Made by a program: the position numbers and the translations under genes. The notes beneath the pieces were generated by a model, which was not told the DNA's origin, searched no databases, and was given only the letters and a program-made list of their open reading frames with translations. Positions 1-7,970 of a stretch of 49,288 nt of DNA are shown piece by piece (position 1 is the first letter of the stretch; each line of letters starts with the position of its first letter). Source of the stretch: CAYLXX01 sp964387955 (GTDB lineage: Bacteria; Patescibacteriota; Microgenomatia; UBA1406; GWC2-37-13); NCBI GenBank assembly GCA_964387955.1, contig CAYLXX010000003.1:1-49288 (forward strand), in the 5' to 3' direction.

Positions 1-31
1 AATAATTTTAATAAAACTAAAATTAAAAGTT

Positions 32-67
32 GCATTTGGATTCGAAGTTCGTTCGTCCAGTCACCCA
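32..67. repeat. 36-bp direct repeat, copy 1
   Basis: This 36-bp stretch matches 817-852 at 34 of 36 positions in the same orientation, and the pair brackets the single gene at 94-774. It contains TTCGAA. No stem is conserved between the copies, and the function is unknown. Confidence 0.75.
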
Positions 68-93
68 CACGTTTTCAGACTCTTGTAACAACT

Positions 94-774
94 TCATTTA
101 ATATAAGTAAGACTTTTAGCAATACGTTCAAAGTAAGGTCTTATTCCATTGGGATCACTACTTACAAAGTGCAGAGCAAAATATTTATCTCCTAATTTTC
201 CAGAAATCCATAAGGAATTTCCCGATACTTTATTTTCAATTGTTGTTTCTGTAGCTTGAAGATTTCCTAATTGAATTGGCTCATCGGTTATTTTCTCATT
301 GTAGGGCTGGGATCGAAATTTTGCCAACATATCATAAGTCGCTAATTGCAGGCTTACCCAAGAAGCATTTTGATTCTGAGATGGATAACCATCTTCTTGC
401 TTATAAATTATAAAGTCATATGGTTGTGCTTCCATTGTTCTTTCGGTTGAAAAGTCTCTAACTGTCCAATCTGGAAGATACTTAAATGAAAAATGAAATG
501 TGTTGTTGGTATAAGTTTTCCAATCAGCAGTTTGGTCAGAAATAACTGTAACAGTAGCGGTAGGAAGGTTGGTAGGATGCAATGTCGGTATCGAAGTAGG
601 AGAAATCACAACTACTTTACTTCGTGATGATTTCATTCCTAAGAAATAACTTACTCCTCCTAAAAGAATCAAAAATAAGATTCCTCCGATAATTAATGGC
701 AAATAATTTTTGGAAGGAGATGATGGCAAAGGTGTTTGAGGTGTAGCTTCTATTGATGATTGCTGTTGTTCCAT
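94..774 (-). CDS. membrane-anchored extracytoplasmic protein, PsbP-like fold suspected
   Basis: The 226-residue protein has a short Pro/Ser-rich cytoplasmic tail, one membrane segment at about residues 24-46, a Pro/Thr linker (about 58-78), then a globular domain that starts W-x-x-Y near residue 85. That opening (WKTY, then a patch like FSFKYLPDW) resembles the 187-residue protein at 16788-17351 and many small PsbP-like or lipoprotein-type domains. I infer an anchored domain on the outer face of the membrane; no catalytic motif is visible. It stands alone between two 36-bp direct repeats and points away from the glycosyltransferase. A weak -10-like TAAGAA lies about 7 nt before the ATG, and there is no Shine-Dalgarno. 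The function is unknown. Confidence 0.75.
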   Translation of the reverse strand: MEQQQSSIEATPQTPLPSSPSKNYLPLIIGGILFLILLGGVSYFLGMKSSRSKVVVISPTSIPTLHPTNLPTATVTVISDQTADWKTYTNNTFHFSFKYLPDWTVRDFSTERTMEAQPYDFIIYKQEDGYPSQNQNASWVSLQLATYDMLAKFRSQPYNEKITDEPIQLGNLQATETTIENKVSGNSLWISGKLGDKYFALHFVSSDPNGIRPYFERIAKSLTYIK

Positions 775-816
775 GCTTTATTCTTACATACCGACTAATT
801 ATTGTCAATTAAGCGA

Positions 817-852
817 GCATTTGGATTCGAAGCTCGTTCGCCCAGTCACCCA
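817..852. repeat. 36-bp direct repeat, copy 2
   Basis: This is the second copy of the repeat at 32-67, with two mismatches (both T to C). Here the flanking GCGAGC and the internal GCTCG could pair as a short stem, but copy 1 cannot, so a structural RNA role is doubtful. Confidence 0.75.
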
Positions 853-871
853 TGATATAGTTTGATAGTAT

Positions 872-900
872 TTGTAATGTTTATAAACTAAGAGTATAAT
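872..900 (+). promoter_or_regulatory. promoter of the glycosyltransferase-GH130 pair
   Basis: A -35 box TTGTAA (872-877), a 17-nt spacer and a perfect TATAAT (895-900) predict transcription from about 906-907. That is the first base of an in-frame ATA codon opening the extended reading frame. Confidence 0.7.
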
Positions 901-905
901 AGAGA

Positions 906-3098
906 ATAAATACTCAAAAAAATACCATAGTCTTTCTTAGTACATATCCTCCTCGTGAATGCGGTATTGCTACTTTTACTCAAGACCTCCTCCACTCGAC
1001 TCAGAAACTACTCGACTCACAGCGCGCCTGTAAAGTGGCAGCCTTTAACTTAACTCCTCTTGACACGTATAGATATCCTCGGGAAGTTAAATGGGAAATC
1101 GATCAAAATAGCACCAATGATCATAAAAAACTGGCTCAAACTATCAATAACGACCCCGAGGTTTCGGGAATAATACTACAGCATGAGTATGGCATTTTCG
1201 GCGGTCCCGAGGGAGAAAAAATTCTGACTTTCATGGAACAGTGTAAAAAACCTATTCTCGTAACTTTACATACGACGCTACCCAACCCGAATCCTACAAT
1301 GAAGGATGTAACTGAAAAAATTGTTCATTTTGCACGCGTTATTGTCGTTCTGACTCAAAATTCAAAAACAATCATCCAAAATATATATCCAGAGAGCATT
1401 GGTAAAATTTATGTGATTCCCCACGGTATTCATCCAACTCCTTTTTCAGATCCAAGAAAATTTAAAATAAAACTTGAGCTCGAGAAGCATATTGTATTGA
1501 GTACTTTCGGACTCCTTAGTCGGGGTAAAGGCATTGAATATGCCATTCGGACGTTACCAGAAATTATAAAAAAATATCCATCGATTATCTATCTTATTCT
1601 TGGAGAAACTCACCCAGTTGTCAGAAGACAGGAAGGAGAAAAGTATCGTCTTGAACTTTCTCAACTTGTAACAGATCTTCACCTCGAAAAACATGTGAAA
1701 TTTTATAATCAGTACTTAGATTTACCTGATTTACAAGATTTTTTGAAAGCTACTGACATTTATATCTCAACATCAACAAATCCTAATCAAGCTGTTAGTG
1801 GAACACTATCGTATGCATTGGGATCGGGATTAGCTGTAGTCAGTACAGAATTTACCCAGGCGAAAGAACTCATTAGTGGTGAAACAGGTCGATTGGTACC
1901 GATCAAAGATACGCCTGCTCTGACATCGGCCATATTAGATTTGCTTTCCGATAAAAAAAGACTTAAAAAAATGCGTCTTTCCGCATACGAAAAAACACGA
2001 CCTATGCTTTGGAGTAATGTCGCAAAAAAATACGTAGACTTACTATCAGAAACGACTCTTCCTGCCCTAAATATTAAACACCTTATGACCATGACCGATG
2101 ATTTTGGGCTTTTCCAGTTCGCATCATTAACTACCCCTAATACCGATTCTGGATACACACTTGATGACAATGCACGAGCTTTGATCGTGTGCAGTATGAT
2201 GATTAAACAAAAAAATACCATACAATTGAAAAAGTTAATCAAGCTCTATTTCTCATTTATTAAAAAGTGCCAACGTACCGATGGGTCTTTTACCAATTAC
2301 ATCAGATTCAACGATAAAACTCCAACCACACAAAACACCAAGGAGGACTTAACAGAAACACAATCGCGAGCTCTTTGGGCCCTAGGAGAAGTTATGAGCA
2401 ATCAGAAACTGTCGCGTAAAATGAGAAATGATGCCAAAGATATGTTTTTACGTTCACTTGGAAGTGGGCTAAAAGCATCTCATTTACGCGCAGAGGCCTA
2501 TACCATAAAAGCTCTGGCACTGGCCCAAAGAGCTCTCCCCGATCATCGGCAAGAATTGCTCAGCTACATCACAACATATGCCGATTCATTAGTAGACGCA
2601 CTTAAACAAAGCTCCGTCAAATCATGGATGTGGTTTGAGCGACATCTCTCATACAATAATGCACTACTTTCGGAGAGCCTAATCATCGCAGGTGATGTAA
2701 CTGGCAAAAAACAGTATGTAGATAAAGGGCTCCAGTCTTTGAAATTTCTTATTAGCAAAACTTTCTCAACCAATATGTATCGCCCTATCGGACAATCGCA
2801 TTGGTACTTGAATCATAAAAAAAGGAGTAAATACGACCAACAACCCGAAGATCCTGCTTCAATGATCATGGCTTTAAAAAGTGCTTACATCACTACGAAG
2901 GATAAGAATTATATTAGTTTAGCTAATACTTGCTTCAGTTGGTTTCTCGGAAACAATAGTCTTAATACATCTCTCTATGATTATCAGTCGGGAGGATGTT
3001 ATGATGGATTACATCACGACCGAGTAAATAAGAATCAAGGCGCAGAATCACTTATCTCTTATTTGATATCTAACTTGACGGTAAGAGAACTATATTAA
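906..3098 (+). CDS. GT4 glycosyltransferase fused to a C-terminal helical GH-like domain; non-canonical start suspected
   Basis: The N-terminal half is a GT-B fold family 4 glycosyltransferase. Visible parts are STYPPRECGIATF (residues 12-24 if read from 906), LSTFGLLSRGKG opening the nucleotide-sugar domain, and an E-rich loop near ELISGETG. The C-terminal ~335 residues form a repetitive helical domain with QQPEDPA and NQGAESLISYL, like (alpha/alpha)6 glycoside-processing domains. The first NTG codon is GTG at 1035, but the frame is open from 903, and the family-diagnostic STYPPREC motif lies upstream of 1035. Hence translation must begin upstream at a non-NTG codon, most likely ATA 906, at the predicted transcription start. 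A start-codon mutation or sequence error is the alternative. The next gene, a GH130 enzyme, begins on the base after the stop, so the two probably build or recycle a mannose-containing glycan (inference). Confidence 0.8.
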   Translation: MNTQKNTIVFLSTYPPRECGIATFTQDLLHSTQKLLDSQRACKVAAFNLTPLDTYRYPREVKWEIDQNSTNDHKKLAQTINNDPEVSGIILQHEYGIFGGPEGEKILTFMEQCKKPILVTLHTTLPNPNPTMKDVTEKIVHFARVIVVLTQNSKTIIQNIYPESIGKIYVIPHGIHPTPFSDPRKFKIKLELEKHIVLSTFGLLSRGKGIEYAIRTLPEIIKKYPSIIYLILGETHPVVRRQEGEKYRLELSQLVTDLHLEKHVKFYNQYLDLPDLQDFLKATDIYISTSTNPNQAVSGTLSYALGSGLAVVSTEFTQAKELISGETGRLVPIKDTPALTSAILDLLSDKKRLKKMRLSAYEKTRPMLWSNVAKKYVDLLSETTLPALNIKHLMTMTDDFGLFQFASLTTPNTDSGYTLDDNARALIVCSMMIKQKNTIQLKKLIKLYFSFIKKCQRTDGSFTNYIRFNDKTPTTQNTKEDLTETQSRALWALGEVMSNQKLSRKMRNDAKDMFLRSLGSGLKASHLRAEAYTIKALALAQRALPDHRQELLSYITTYADSLVDALKQSSVKSWMWFERHLSYNNALLSESLIIAGDVTGKKQYVDKGLQSLKFLISKTFSTNMYRPIGQSHWYLNHKKRSKYDQQPEDPASMIMALKSAYITTKDKNYISLANTCFSWFLGNNSLNTSLYDYQSGGCYDGLHHDRVNKNQGAESLISYLISNLTVRELY

Positions 3099-4052
3099 AT
3101 GAAAATCCACCAAATAAAAAATATTTTTCCAGAAGTTGATGTTGCTCGGTATAACTTGGCCGTATGGCAAAACCCCAATCAAGACTCTTTATACTGCATA
3201 GGTCGCGAAGTGGCCAAACCTGGAGAATCAGGCGAGCCGGATACAGGATTATTAAAACTTTTCGAGGTTGGCACTGATGGAAAAATATTGCAAGAGAAAG
3301 TGATATGGAAACCTATTTACGATGGTATAAACTTAGAAGATCCTCGTGCGTTAGAACTAACTGATGAAAATCTCATAATTGGTCTTACTGCAGTACTAAG
3401 AAATAAAGCCGGTAAACCTATTCCATTTCCTGCGATAGTGAGAATCGATTCTCTAAATTATTGGAGACACGAGATGCCACCGTTTCTCATCATAGAGACG
3501 TTTGGTCCTGGAAAAAATCTTACACCGATAGACGCCCATAATTATTTATTTCGACCTGATACCGATGATTTTAACCATAAATTACTTGTATTCTCAATTC
3601 ATTCTCAGATACCCGAAAAGCTTGCGCATATAGATTTTCCTATAAATTTGCCATGGGCAACCTGGAGAATAGGTACAACTATGCCGCCTATTTGGTTGAA
3701 TTCTACCGAAGCTCTATTTATTATTCATGGGATTTCAAAACAAATTATCGGAGGTAAGGAAAAATATGTCTATAGCATCGGACGGGCTAAGCTTACCCGT
3801 CACGAAAACAGCTATGAAGTGACTGTTGCTCCTGAACCAATTCTCACTCCAGATAATTTTTTAAGCGAGGATGGTAAGCCATTGGTTGACGAACTCCATC
3901 CTGAACTGAGAAGAGTAGTTTATTCTTGTGGAGGAGTAATCAAAAAAAACTCACAGGATAAACTATCGTTGTTTGTGAATGTAGGAGATAGAACGACTTT
4001 TGAAGTGGAATTTTCATTAGAAGAACTCAAAGAAGGACTTTTCAAAAACTAA
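3099..4052 (+). CDS. GH130 family beta-mannoside phosphorylase or hydrolase-like protein
   Basis: The 317-residue length and five-bladed propeller-style sequence fit GH130 enzymes. The signature EDPRA at residues 80-84 carries the family's catalytic Asp, and the C-terminal part has the CGGVI and VGDRTT blade motifs. GH130 members split beta-mannosidic links, by phosphate or by water. I cannot tell which from sequence alone, since the phosphate-binding residues are not certain. The gene abuts the glycosyltransferase stop codon (TAA then ATG, no spacer), so co-translation is very likely and the pair probably acts on one glycan. No signal peptide is seen, so it should be cytoplasmic. Confidence 0.8.
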   Translation: MKIHQIKNIFPEVDVARYNLAVWQNPNQDSLYCIGREVAKPGESGEPDTGLLKLFEVGTDGKILQEKVIWKPIYDGINLEDPRALELTDENLIIGLTAVLRNKAGKPIPFPAIVRIDSLNYWRHEMPPFLIIETFGPGKNLTPIDAHNYLFRPDTDDFNHKLLVFSIHSQIPEKLAHIDFPINLPWATWRIGTTMPPIWLNSTEALFIIHGISKQIIGGKEKYVYSIGRAKLTRHENSYEVTVAPEPILTPDNFLSEDGKPLVDELHPELRRVVYSCGGVIKKNSQDKLSLFVNVGDRTTFEVEFSLEELKEGLFKN

Positions 4053-4077
4053 TACAATCACCTCAAAATTCAAAACA

Positions 4078-5595
4078 TTAAACAAACCCCGGAAAAAAAT
4101 CGATTTTGATATGATTTGCCTTCACACCCATCTGCCTTAAGGTTTGTTCAAAGGCCTTGACCATATCATGCGGTCCAGATAAGTAAAATAACCTTTCTTG
4201 ATAATCTGGAATTCTTTGCTTAATCATATTCTCATTGATTCTCCCAACCTCCCCTTGCCAATTCAAAGGTAAATATTCTTTATCAGTTAAAGTATATATT
4301 GTGTGTAAACCCAACTGTTTTTCTGCTTGATCGAATATATCTTTATAAACAATCTCGGAAACAAATTTATTTGAGTAAAGAAGTACAACATCTCGTCTCT
4401 CATTTTTATCAAGTAAATATTTAATTATGCTGCGATAAGGAGTAACACCAATGCCTCCGGCAATAAAGACTATTTTTTTATTCGTATCCTTTGGTAAAGT
4501 AAAATCACCTGCGATTTGCGAAGCAACTATGCTTGTTTTTTGATCCATTGCAAACATTGCTTTTTTGAAACTACTGGCCTGCTCGTAAAACTTGACACCT
4601 ATTCGAACAGAATTCTCAGTTGGAGAAGAAGCTAGCGTAAAGTATCTGCGATTTCCTCTTAAGTCCTGATGAGTGTGAGGTAATGTCCATTCCATGTATT
4701 GTCCAGGTATAAAAGAGAGATTGTTTTGAGAAGCGAATACGAAATCGTAAGTGTCCACAGAAAGTTTGATTTTTTCTTTCAACTTCAACATTAATTTTGC
4801 TTTCGGTGAGACTAAATAAGAATAAATATTACCTATCACAAGAGCTAATTCTGGCGCTAAATAAATTTTACCAATATGGACATATGGGGAAAAAAGTATC
4901 CCAACTAATATTGCATAAAATATCTGTAATCGCTTCGTAGGCGGCGTAGTCAGAGGTTCGGTCAACATAACGAACATGAAGAAAAAAAGTGATGAATGTA
5001 ATAATAATGCATCTAAAGTTGTCACCAAATTAATTTGTTTAAAAATTGATGCTAAAACTACTGTTAAAAGAGTGGTTATAAAAAAACCATACATCATATC
5101 TTCCCGTTGGATTTTTCGTGCAACCAGAAGACCTCCACCGACAACAAAAGGTGTCATCACCAAATTTCCCACCCACCAGGTAGCGGCAGCATTAATGCCA
5201 AAGGCAGTTAAGGCAACTGCTATGGCTGCTGGATTGAAAATATGTTTTTTCCCAATAGCAAGGATATACTTCGATGCCATCGAAAGTACGGCGGCCCAAA
5301 ATAGGAACACGAAGTCATGCGCTGTTTTCGGTGGATTAATAATAAGAGCTAAAATAAGTGCGGTGATAGTTGCCGATTCATTATTAGTAGTCGCTTCAAA
5401 AACTTGTGAGAAAAGATAATTAGTACCCCAGCAAACTATATATAAAAACAGAGCGGATACAAGAAGCATAATGGGATTAAAGGGCAAAATATGAAAAAAA
5501 CTTAAAACCACTGCTACTCCGATCAAAACCTCCAAAAAAAGTTCCATAAGGTGATACATGGTAGTTTTATTTAGATATGAGTCAATTAAATTCAT
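4078..5595 (-). CDS. NqrB/RnfD-type membrane domain fused to a ferredoxin-NAD(P)H reductase domain
   Basis: Residues 1-265 are multi-spanning and match the NQR2/RnfD/RnfE family, including TEPLTTPPT at 212-220, the region where NqrB and RnfD carry a covalent FMN on Thr. Residues 270-505 are a ferredoxin reductase module with the flavin motif RYFTLAS (317-323) and the nucleotide motif GGIGVTP (380-386). The expected reaction is electron transfer from cytoplasmic NAD(P)H through FAD into a membrane flavin. The start overlaps the apbE stop by 4 nt (ATGA), and the FMN-binding protein gene lies just upstream, so the three genes form one operon. No other Nqr or Rnf subunits are present in the window, so ion pumping is not implied. 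Confidence 0.88.
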   Translation of the reverse strand: MNLIDSYLNKTTMYHLMELFLEVLIGVAVVLSFFHILPFNPIMLLVSALFLYIVCWGTNYLFSQVFEATTNNESATITALILALIINPPKTAHDFVFLFWAAVLSMASKYILAIGKKHIFNPAAIAVALTAFGINAAATWWVGNLVMTPFVVGGGLLVARKIQREDMMYGFFITTLLTVVLASIFKQINLVTTLDALLLHSSLFFFMFVMLTEPLTTPPTKRLQIFYAILVGILFSPYVHIGKIYLAPELALVIGNIYSYLVSPKAKLMLKLKEKIKLSVDTYDFVFASQNNLSFIPGQYMEWTLPHTHQDLRGNRRYFTLASSPTENSVRIGVKFYEQASSFKKAMFAMDQKTSIVASQIAGDFTLPKDTNKKIVFIAGGIGVTPYRSIIKYLLDKNERRDVVLLYSNKFVSEIVYKDIFDQAEKQLGLHTIYTLTDKEYLPLNWQGEVGRINENMIKQRIPDYQERLFYLSGPHDMVKAFEQTLRQMGVKANHIKIDFFPGFV

Positions 5596-6338
5596 CTTTT
5601 GAGAAGGTAATTATTAAAACCAGAAGTATAAGTAGCTATCCCATCGCGATTTATCATATATCCTTCGTATCCCGATAGCTGCTCGATAAACTCAATTCCT
5701 TTTTCATCCATGGCAAAAGCCGCAGTTGCAAATCTATCAGCCTCATATATATTTGGCCCAATAACGCTTAGGCTAATAATTTTATCTATTTTTTTTCCTG
5801 GCAAATGAGGATTGTAGATATGTTGACCACGAATATATACACCGGATGTTGCAAACCCTTTATCAGTAAGTTGTAAAACTTTCACAAGAGCTTTTGTGTC
5901 GAAGGGATTTTTTAATCCAATCTGCCAACTCTTTCCTCGATTGTTAACGCCTTTCACCTGGATATCCCCACCCGCACTTACATAGAAGTTATGGAAACCC
6001 TTTTTTTCCAATAATTTACTCGCCTTATGGATCGCCCAGCCCTTCACAATTCCCGATGGATCATATTTATGATTAAAATAAATATTAAAATATCCTGCCG
6101 TTTCTTTTTTGGTATTTTCGCTTAGTTTAAAAATCAGTTTCATTTCGTGGCTCCAATTTTTTTTAGCCAGTTTACCTTGGTTGATCTGTGAAATTTCACT
6201 ATTTTCCTTATAAGTGCTAAATTTTTGATCTATATAGGTAAAGTAGTCAAATATATCATCCAAGTCTTGTTCAAGAACTTTTGTATCAACGACTTCGACA
6301 ATAATTGTCATGCCCATGATATTTTTTGTTTTTTTCAT
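5592..6338 (-). CDS. apbE: FAD:protein FMN transferase (ApbE)
   Basis: ApbE attaches FMN from FAD to Thr in target proteins. Family features are FSTYKENSEIS near residue 40, PSGIVKGWAI, the AGGD block, ATSGVY and HIYNPHLPG. I chose ATG 6338, not a longer open frame to 6413, because it follows the FMN-binding gene stop by one T (TGA-T-ATG) and begins directly with the conserved domain. About 248 residues is short for the family. No signal peptide or lipobox is visible, although most ApbE proteins are exported, so flavinylation may occur before export of the substrate. Its likely substrates are the neighbours on either side: the SGAT protein and the NqrB-like fusion. Confidence 0.88.
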   Translation of the reverse strand: MKKTKNIMGMTIIVEVVDTKVLEQDLDDIFDYFTYIDQKFSTYKENSEISQINQGKLAKKNWSHEMKLIFKLSENTKKETAGYFNIYFNHKYDPSGIVKGWAIHKASKLLEKKGFHNFYVSAGGDIQVKGVNNRGKSWQIGLKNPFDTKALVKVLQLTDKGFATSGVYIRGQHIYNPHLPGKKIDKIISLSVIGPNIYEADRFATAAFAMDEKGIEFIEQLSGYEGYMINRDGIATYTSGFNNYLLKR

Positions 6339-6339
6339 A

Positions 6340-6795
6340 TCATTTTGCTTGAGCAAGCGCTGAGCCCAATGACTCGATGAAACCCTGACTCGAGTCAGTG
6401 GCACCAGAAACAATATCTACTTGAGCATTTTGATTTTGAATGGCTTCTTGTCGGAGAACAGGCATAGCAATTTGATTAATCTCCACAGACTGCCTTCGAT
6501 CGTTGGGGTGCTGTAAAAACTCTATATCTGTAAGTTGACCATTACTGACAGTTGCTCGTACCTGAATGAGACCGTAAAAGACATCTACAGCCTGGCCTGT
6601 GTATTGCCCGTCCTTAAATTTTTTAGCAACAGCTGGTGTGTCGGTGGGTTGAATACTAACACTATTACTTGTTGATTGTGGAGTGGGAGAATTGGTTGGT
6701 TTGATAACTTCTGAAGACTCATTATCAGTTTGTACATGCACACTATAGAGTGCAAAAGCTAAAACCAAAATTATTGAAAGAATAAGTTTTTTCAT
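6340..6795 (-). CDS. membrane-anchored FMN-binding domain protein with a flavinylation motif
   Basis: Residues 1-18 are a hydrophobic signal or anchor. A Pro/Thr/Ser linker follows (about 30-55), then an FMN_bind domain (60-151) with DGQYTG, VFYGLIQV and the ApbE target motif SGATDS at 130-135. Thr133 of SGAT is the expected covalent FMN site. It is the first gene of an operon with apbE and the NqrB-reductase fusion. I infer that this protein takes electrons from the membrane component to an acceptor outside the membrane; the acceptor is unknown. Confidence 0.9.
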   Translation of the reverse strand: MKKLILSIILVLAFALYSVHVQTDNESSEVIKPTNSPTPQSTSNSVSIQPTDTPAVAKKFKDGQYTGQAVDVFYGLIQVRATVSNGQLTDIEFLQHPNDRRQSVEINQIAMPVLRQEAIQNQNAQVDIVSGATDSSQGFIESLGSALAQAK

Positions 6796-6861
6796 TTTCG
6801 AGAAATGGTAACAATCAATTCTGAAGAACAGCTGAAGAAAATCTTCAAATTATCTTCTATA

Positions 6862-7920
6862 TTAACCTATTATGTATTTGGATTTAGGAAGCTTTTTGAT
6901 CACAATCACTATGAGAAATGATAAAGCGGCGGTAAGCACGATTTTAAAAAGAATCGTAATGAGTACAAAATGACCCAGTACACCCACTCCTAGTTTTGTA
7001 AATCTGTTAATCACATCGATAACAATCGGATGGACTAGATAAACACCAAACACAAAAAAAGATATACTCGTTATTCTCTCTGAAACCGATTTTTTAAATT
7101 TAATACTCTTGAAAAAATTCAGAAAAAATATGTAAGCCACACAAGACATCAAGATGATATTAATACTCAGATTCTCCAAAAAATATCTAGCCAGTGTTAC
7201 ATTCATAGATGTATTACTCCATCCAACAAGTTTCATATTTTGAAAGTTCAAATAAGCTGTAATTATTGCAAGAAGAGAATAGCATACAAAGAAAATAGCT
7301 ACCTTGGATTTTTTCAATGAAATTTTTTCAAACTGATGACCTGCATAGTAATAACCTATATATGGTAAGAAAAGTATTATGCCAATTTTAAAAATAGGAA
7401 AAAAATTAAAATCAATAAATTGCAATCCCATTCCCAATGCAAAAAAAACTACTGTCAACCATTTTTTAGAGATCTTCGAAATATTCAAAGCATAGCGTCG
7501 CAGTAAAGGTGTAATAGCATATAAACCAGCAATAATATAAAGGAAATATAGATGATATGTTGTAGTTCCTTCCCACAAATCCTGCCCCATTTTATCCCAG
7601 GGTATGTAATGTCCCCAAAAAATTCTTCTCCAAGCAAAATATACACCTGACCAAAAAAGTAACGGCAAAATTATGCGAGTCATTCTTTTTTTAAAAAATG
7701 CTCGAGCATCTTCTTTTTTCATGAGCACCAAAGTACCGCTAATCATAATAAACATCGGTACCGCCACACGCGAGAAAGCATTTAGAAGCGAGATAATCCA
7801 CCATGTATTGGTAGCAAAAAAAGGCGGATAATCGATATACGGCATTACTACATGGATCGTGATGACAAACAATATAGCGACTATGCGCATGGCATCCAGT
7901 TCTACTCTACGTTTATTCAT
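6862..7920 (-). CDS. acyltransferase family 3 membrane protein
   Basis: The 352-residue, roughly ten-span protein opens with R-x-x-x-L-D-A-x-R and a His-containing first helix (ITIHV), then has VPMFIMISG, all typical of the Acyltransferase_3 family (OafA/WecH-like). Such enzymes O-acylate surface sugars or lipids using cytoplasmic acyl donors. The start is firm: TATAAT on the minus strand (7932-7927) lies exactly 7 nt before the ATG, so the mRNA is predicted to be leaderless. The substrate cannot be told from sequence. Confidence 0.82.
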   Translation of the reverse strand: MNKRRVELDAMRIVAILFVITIHVVMPYIDYPPFFATNTWWIISLLNAFSRVAVPMFIMISGTLVLMKKEDARAFFKKRMTRIILPLLFWSGVYFAWRRIFWGHYIPWDKMGQDLWEGTTTYHLYFLYIIAGLYAITPLLRRYALNISKISKKWLTVVFFALGMGLQFIDFNFFPIFKIGIILFLPYIGYYYAGHQFEKISLKKSKVAIFFVCYSLLAIITAYLNFQNMKLVGWSNTSMNVTLARYFLENLSINIILMSCVAYIFFLNFFKSIKFKKSVSERITSISFFVFGVYLVHPIVIDVINRFTKLGVGVLGHFVLITILFKIVLTAALSFLIVIVIKKLPKSKYIIG

Positions 7921-7926
7921 AGAGAC

Positions 7927-7936
7927 ATTATATAAT
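7927..7936. promoter_or_regulatory. palindromic shared -10, ATTATATAAT
   Basis: The palindrome gives TATAAT on both strands. On the minus strand it places transcription exactly at ATG 7920. On the plus strand it would start at about 7943, ahead of the gene at 7971. Confidence 0.6.
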
Positions 7937-7957
7937 CTGTTTGAAAATATTTTTTGG

Positions 7958-7963
7958 TATTAT
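7958..7963 (+). promoter_or_regulatory. -10 box of the membrane protein at 7971
   Basis: TATTAT lies 8 nt before ATG 7971, predicting a leaderless message. Confidence 0.5.
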
Positions 7964-7970
7964 ATGCAAT

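Noticed and set aside
817..852. TTCGAATCC on the minus strand of the 36-bp repeat suggested a tRNA T-arm
   Set aside because: No acceptor, D or anticodon arm can be built around it in either copy, and the T-stem is missing.
1787..2242. 151-codon open frame antisense to the glycosyltransferase
   Set aside because: It has no family resemblance and lies wholly inside a well-supported gene in another frame.
4976..5419. 147-codon open frame antisense to the NqrB-like domain
   Set aside because: It is the mirror of a membrane-helix coding region, lacks a promoter of the local kind and resembles nothing.
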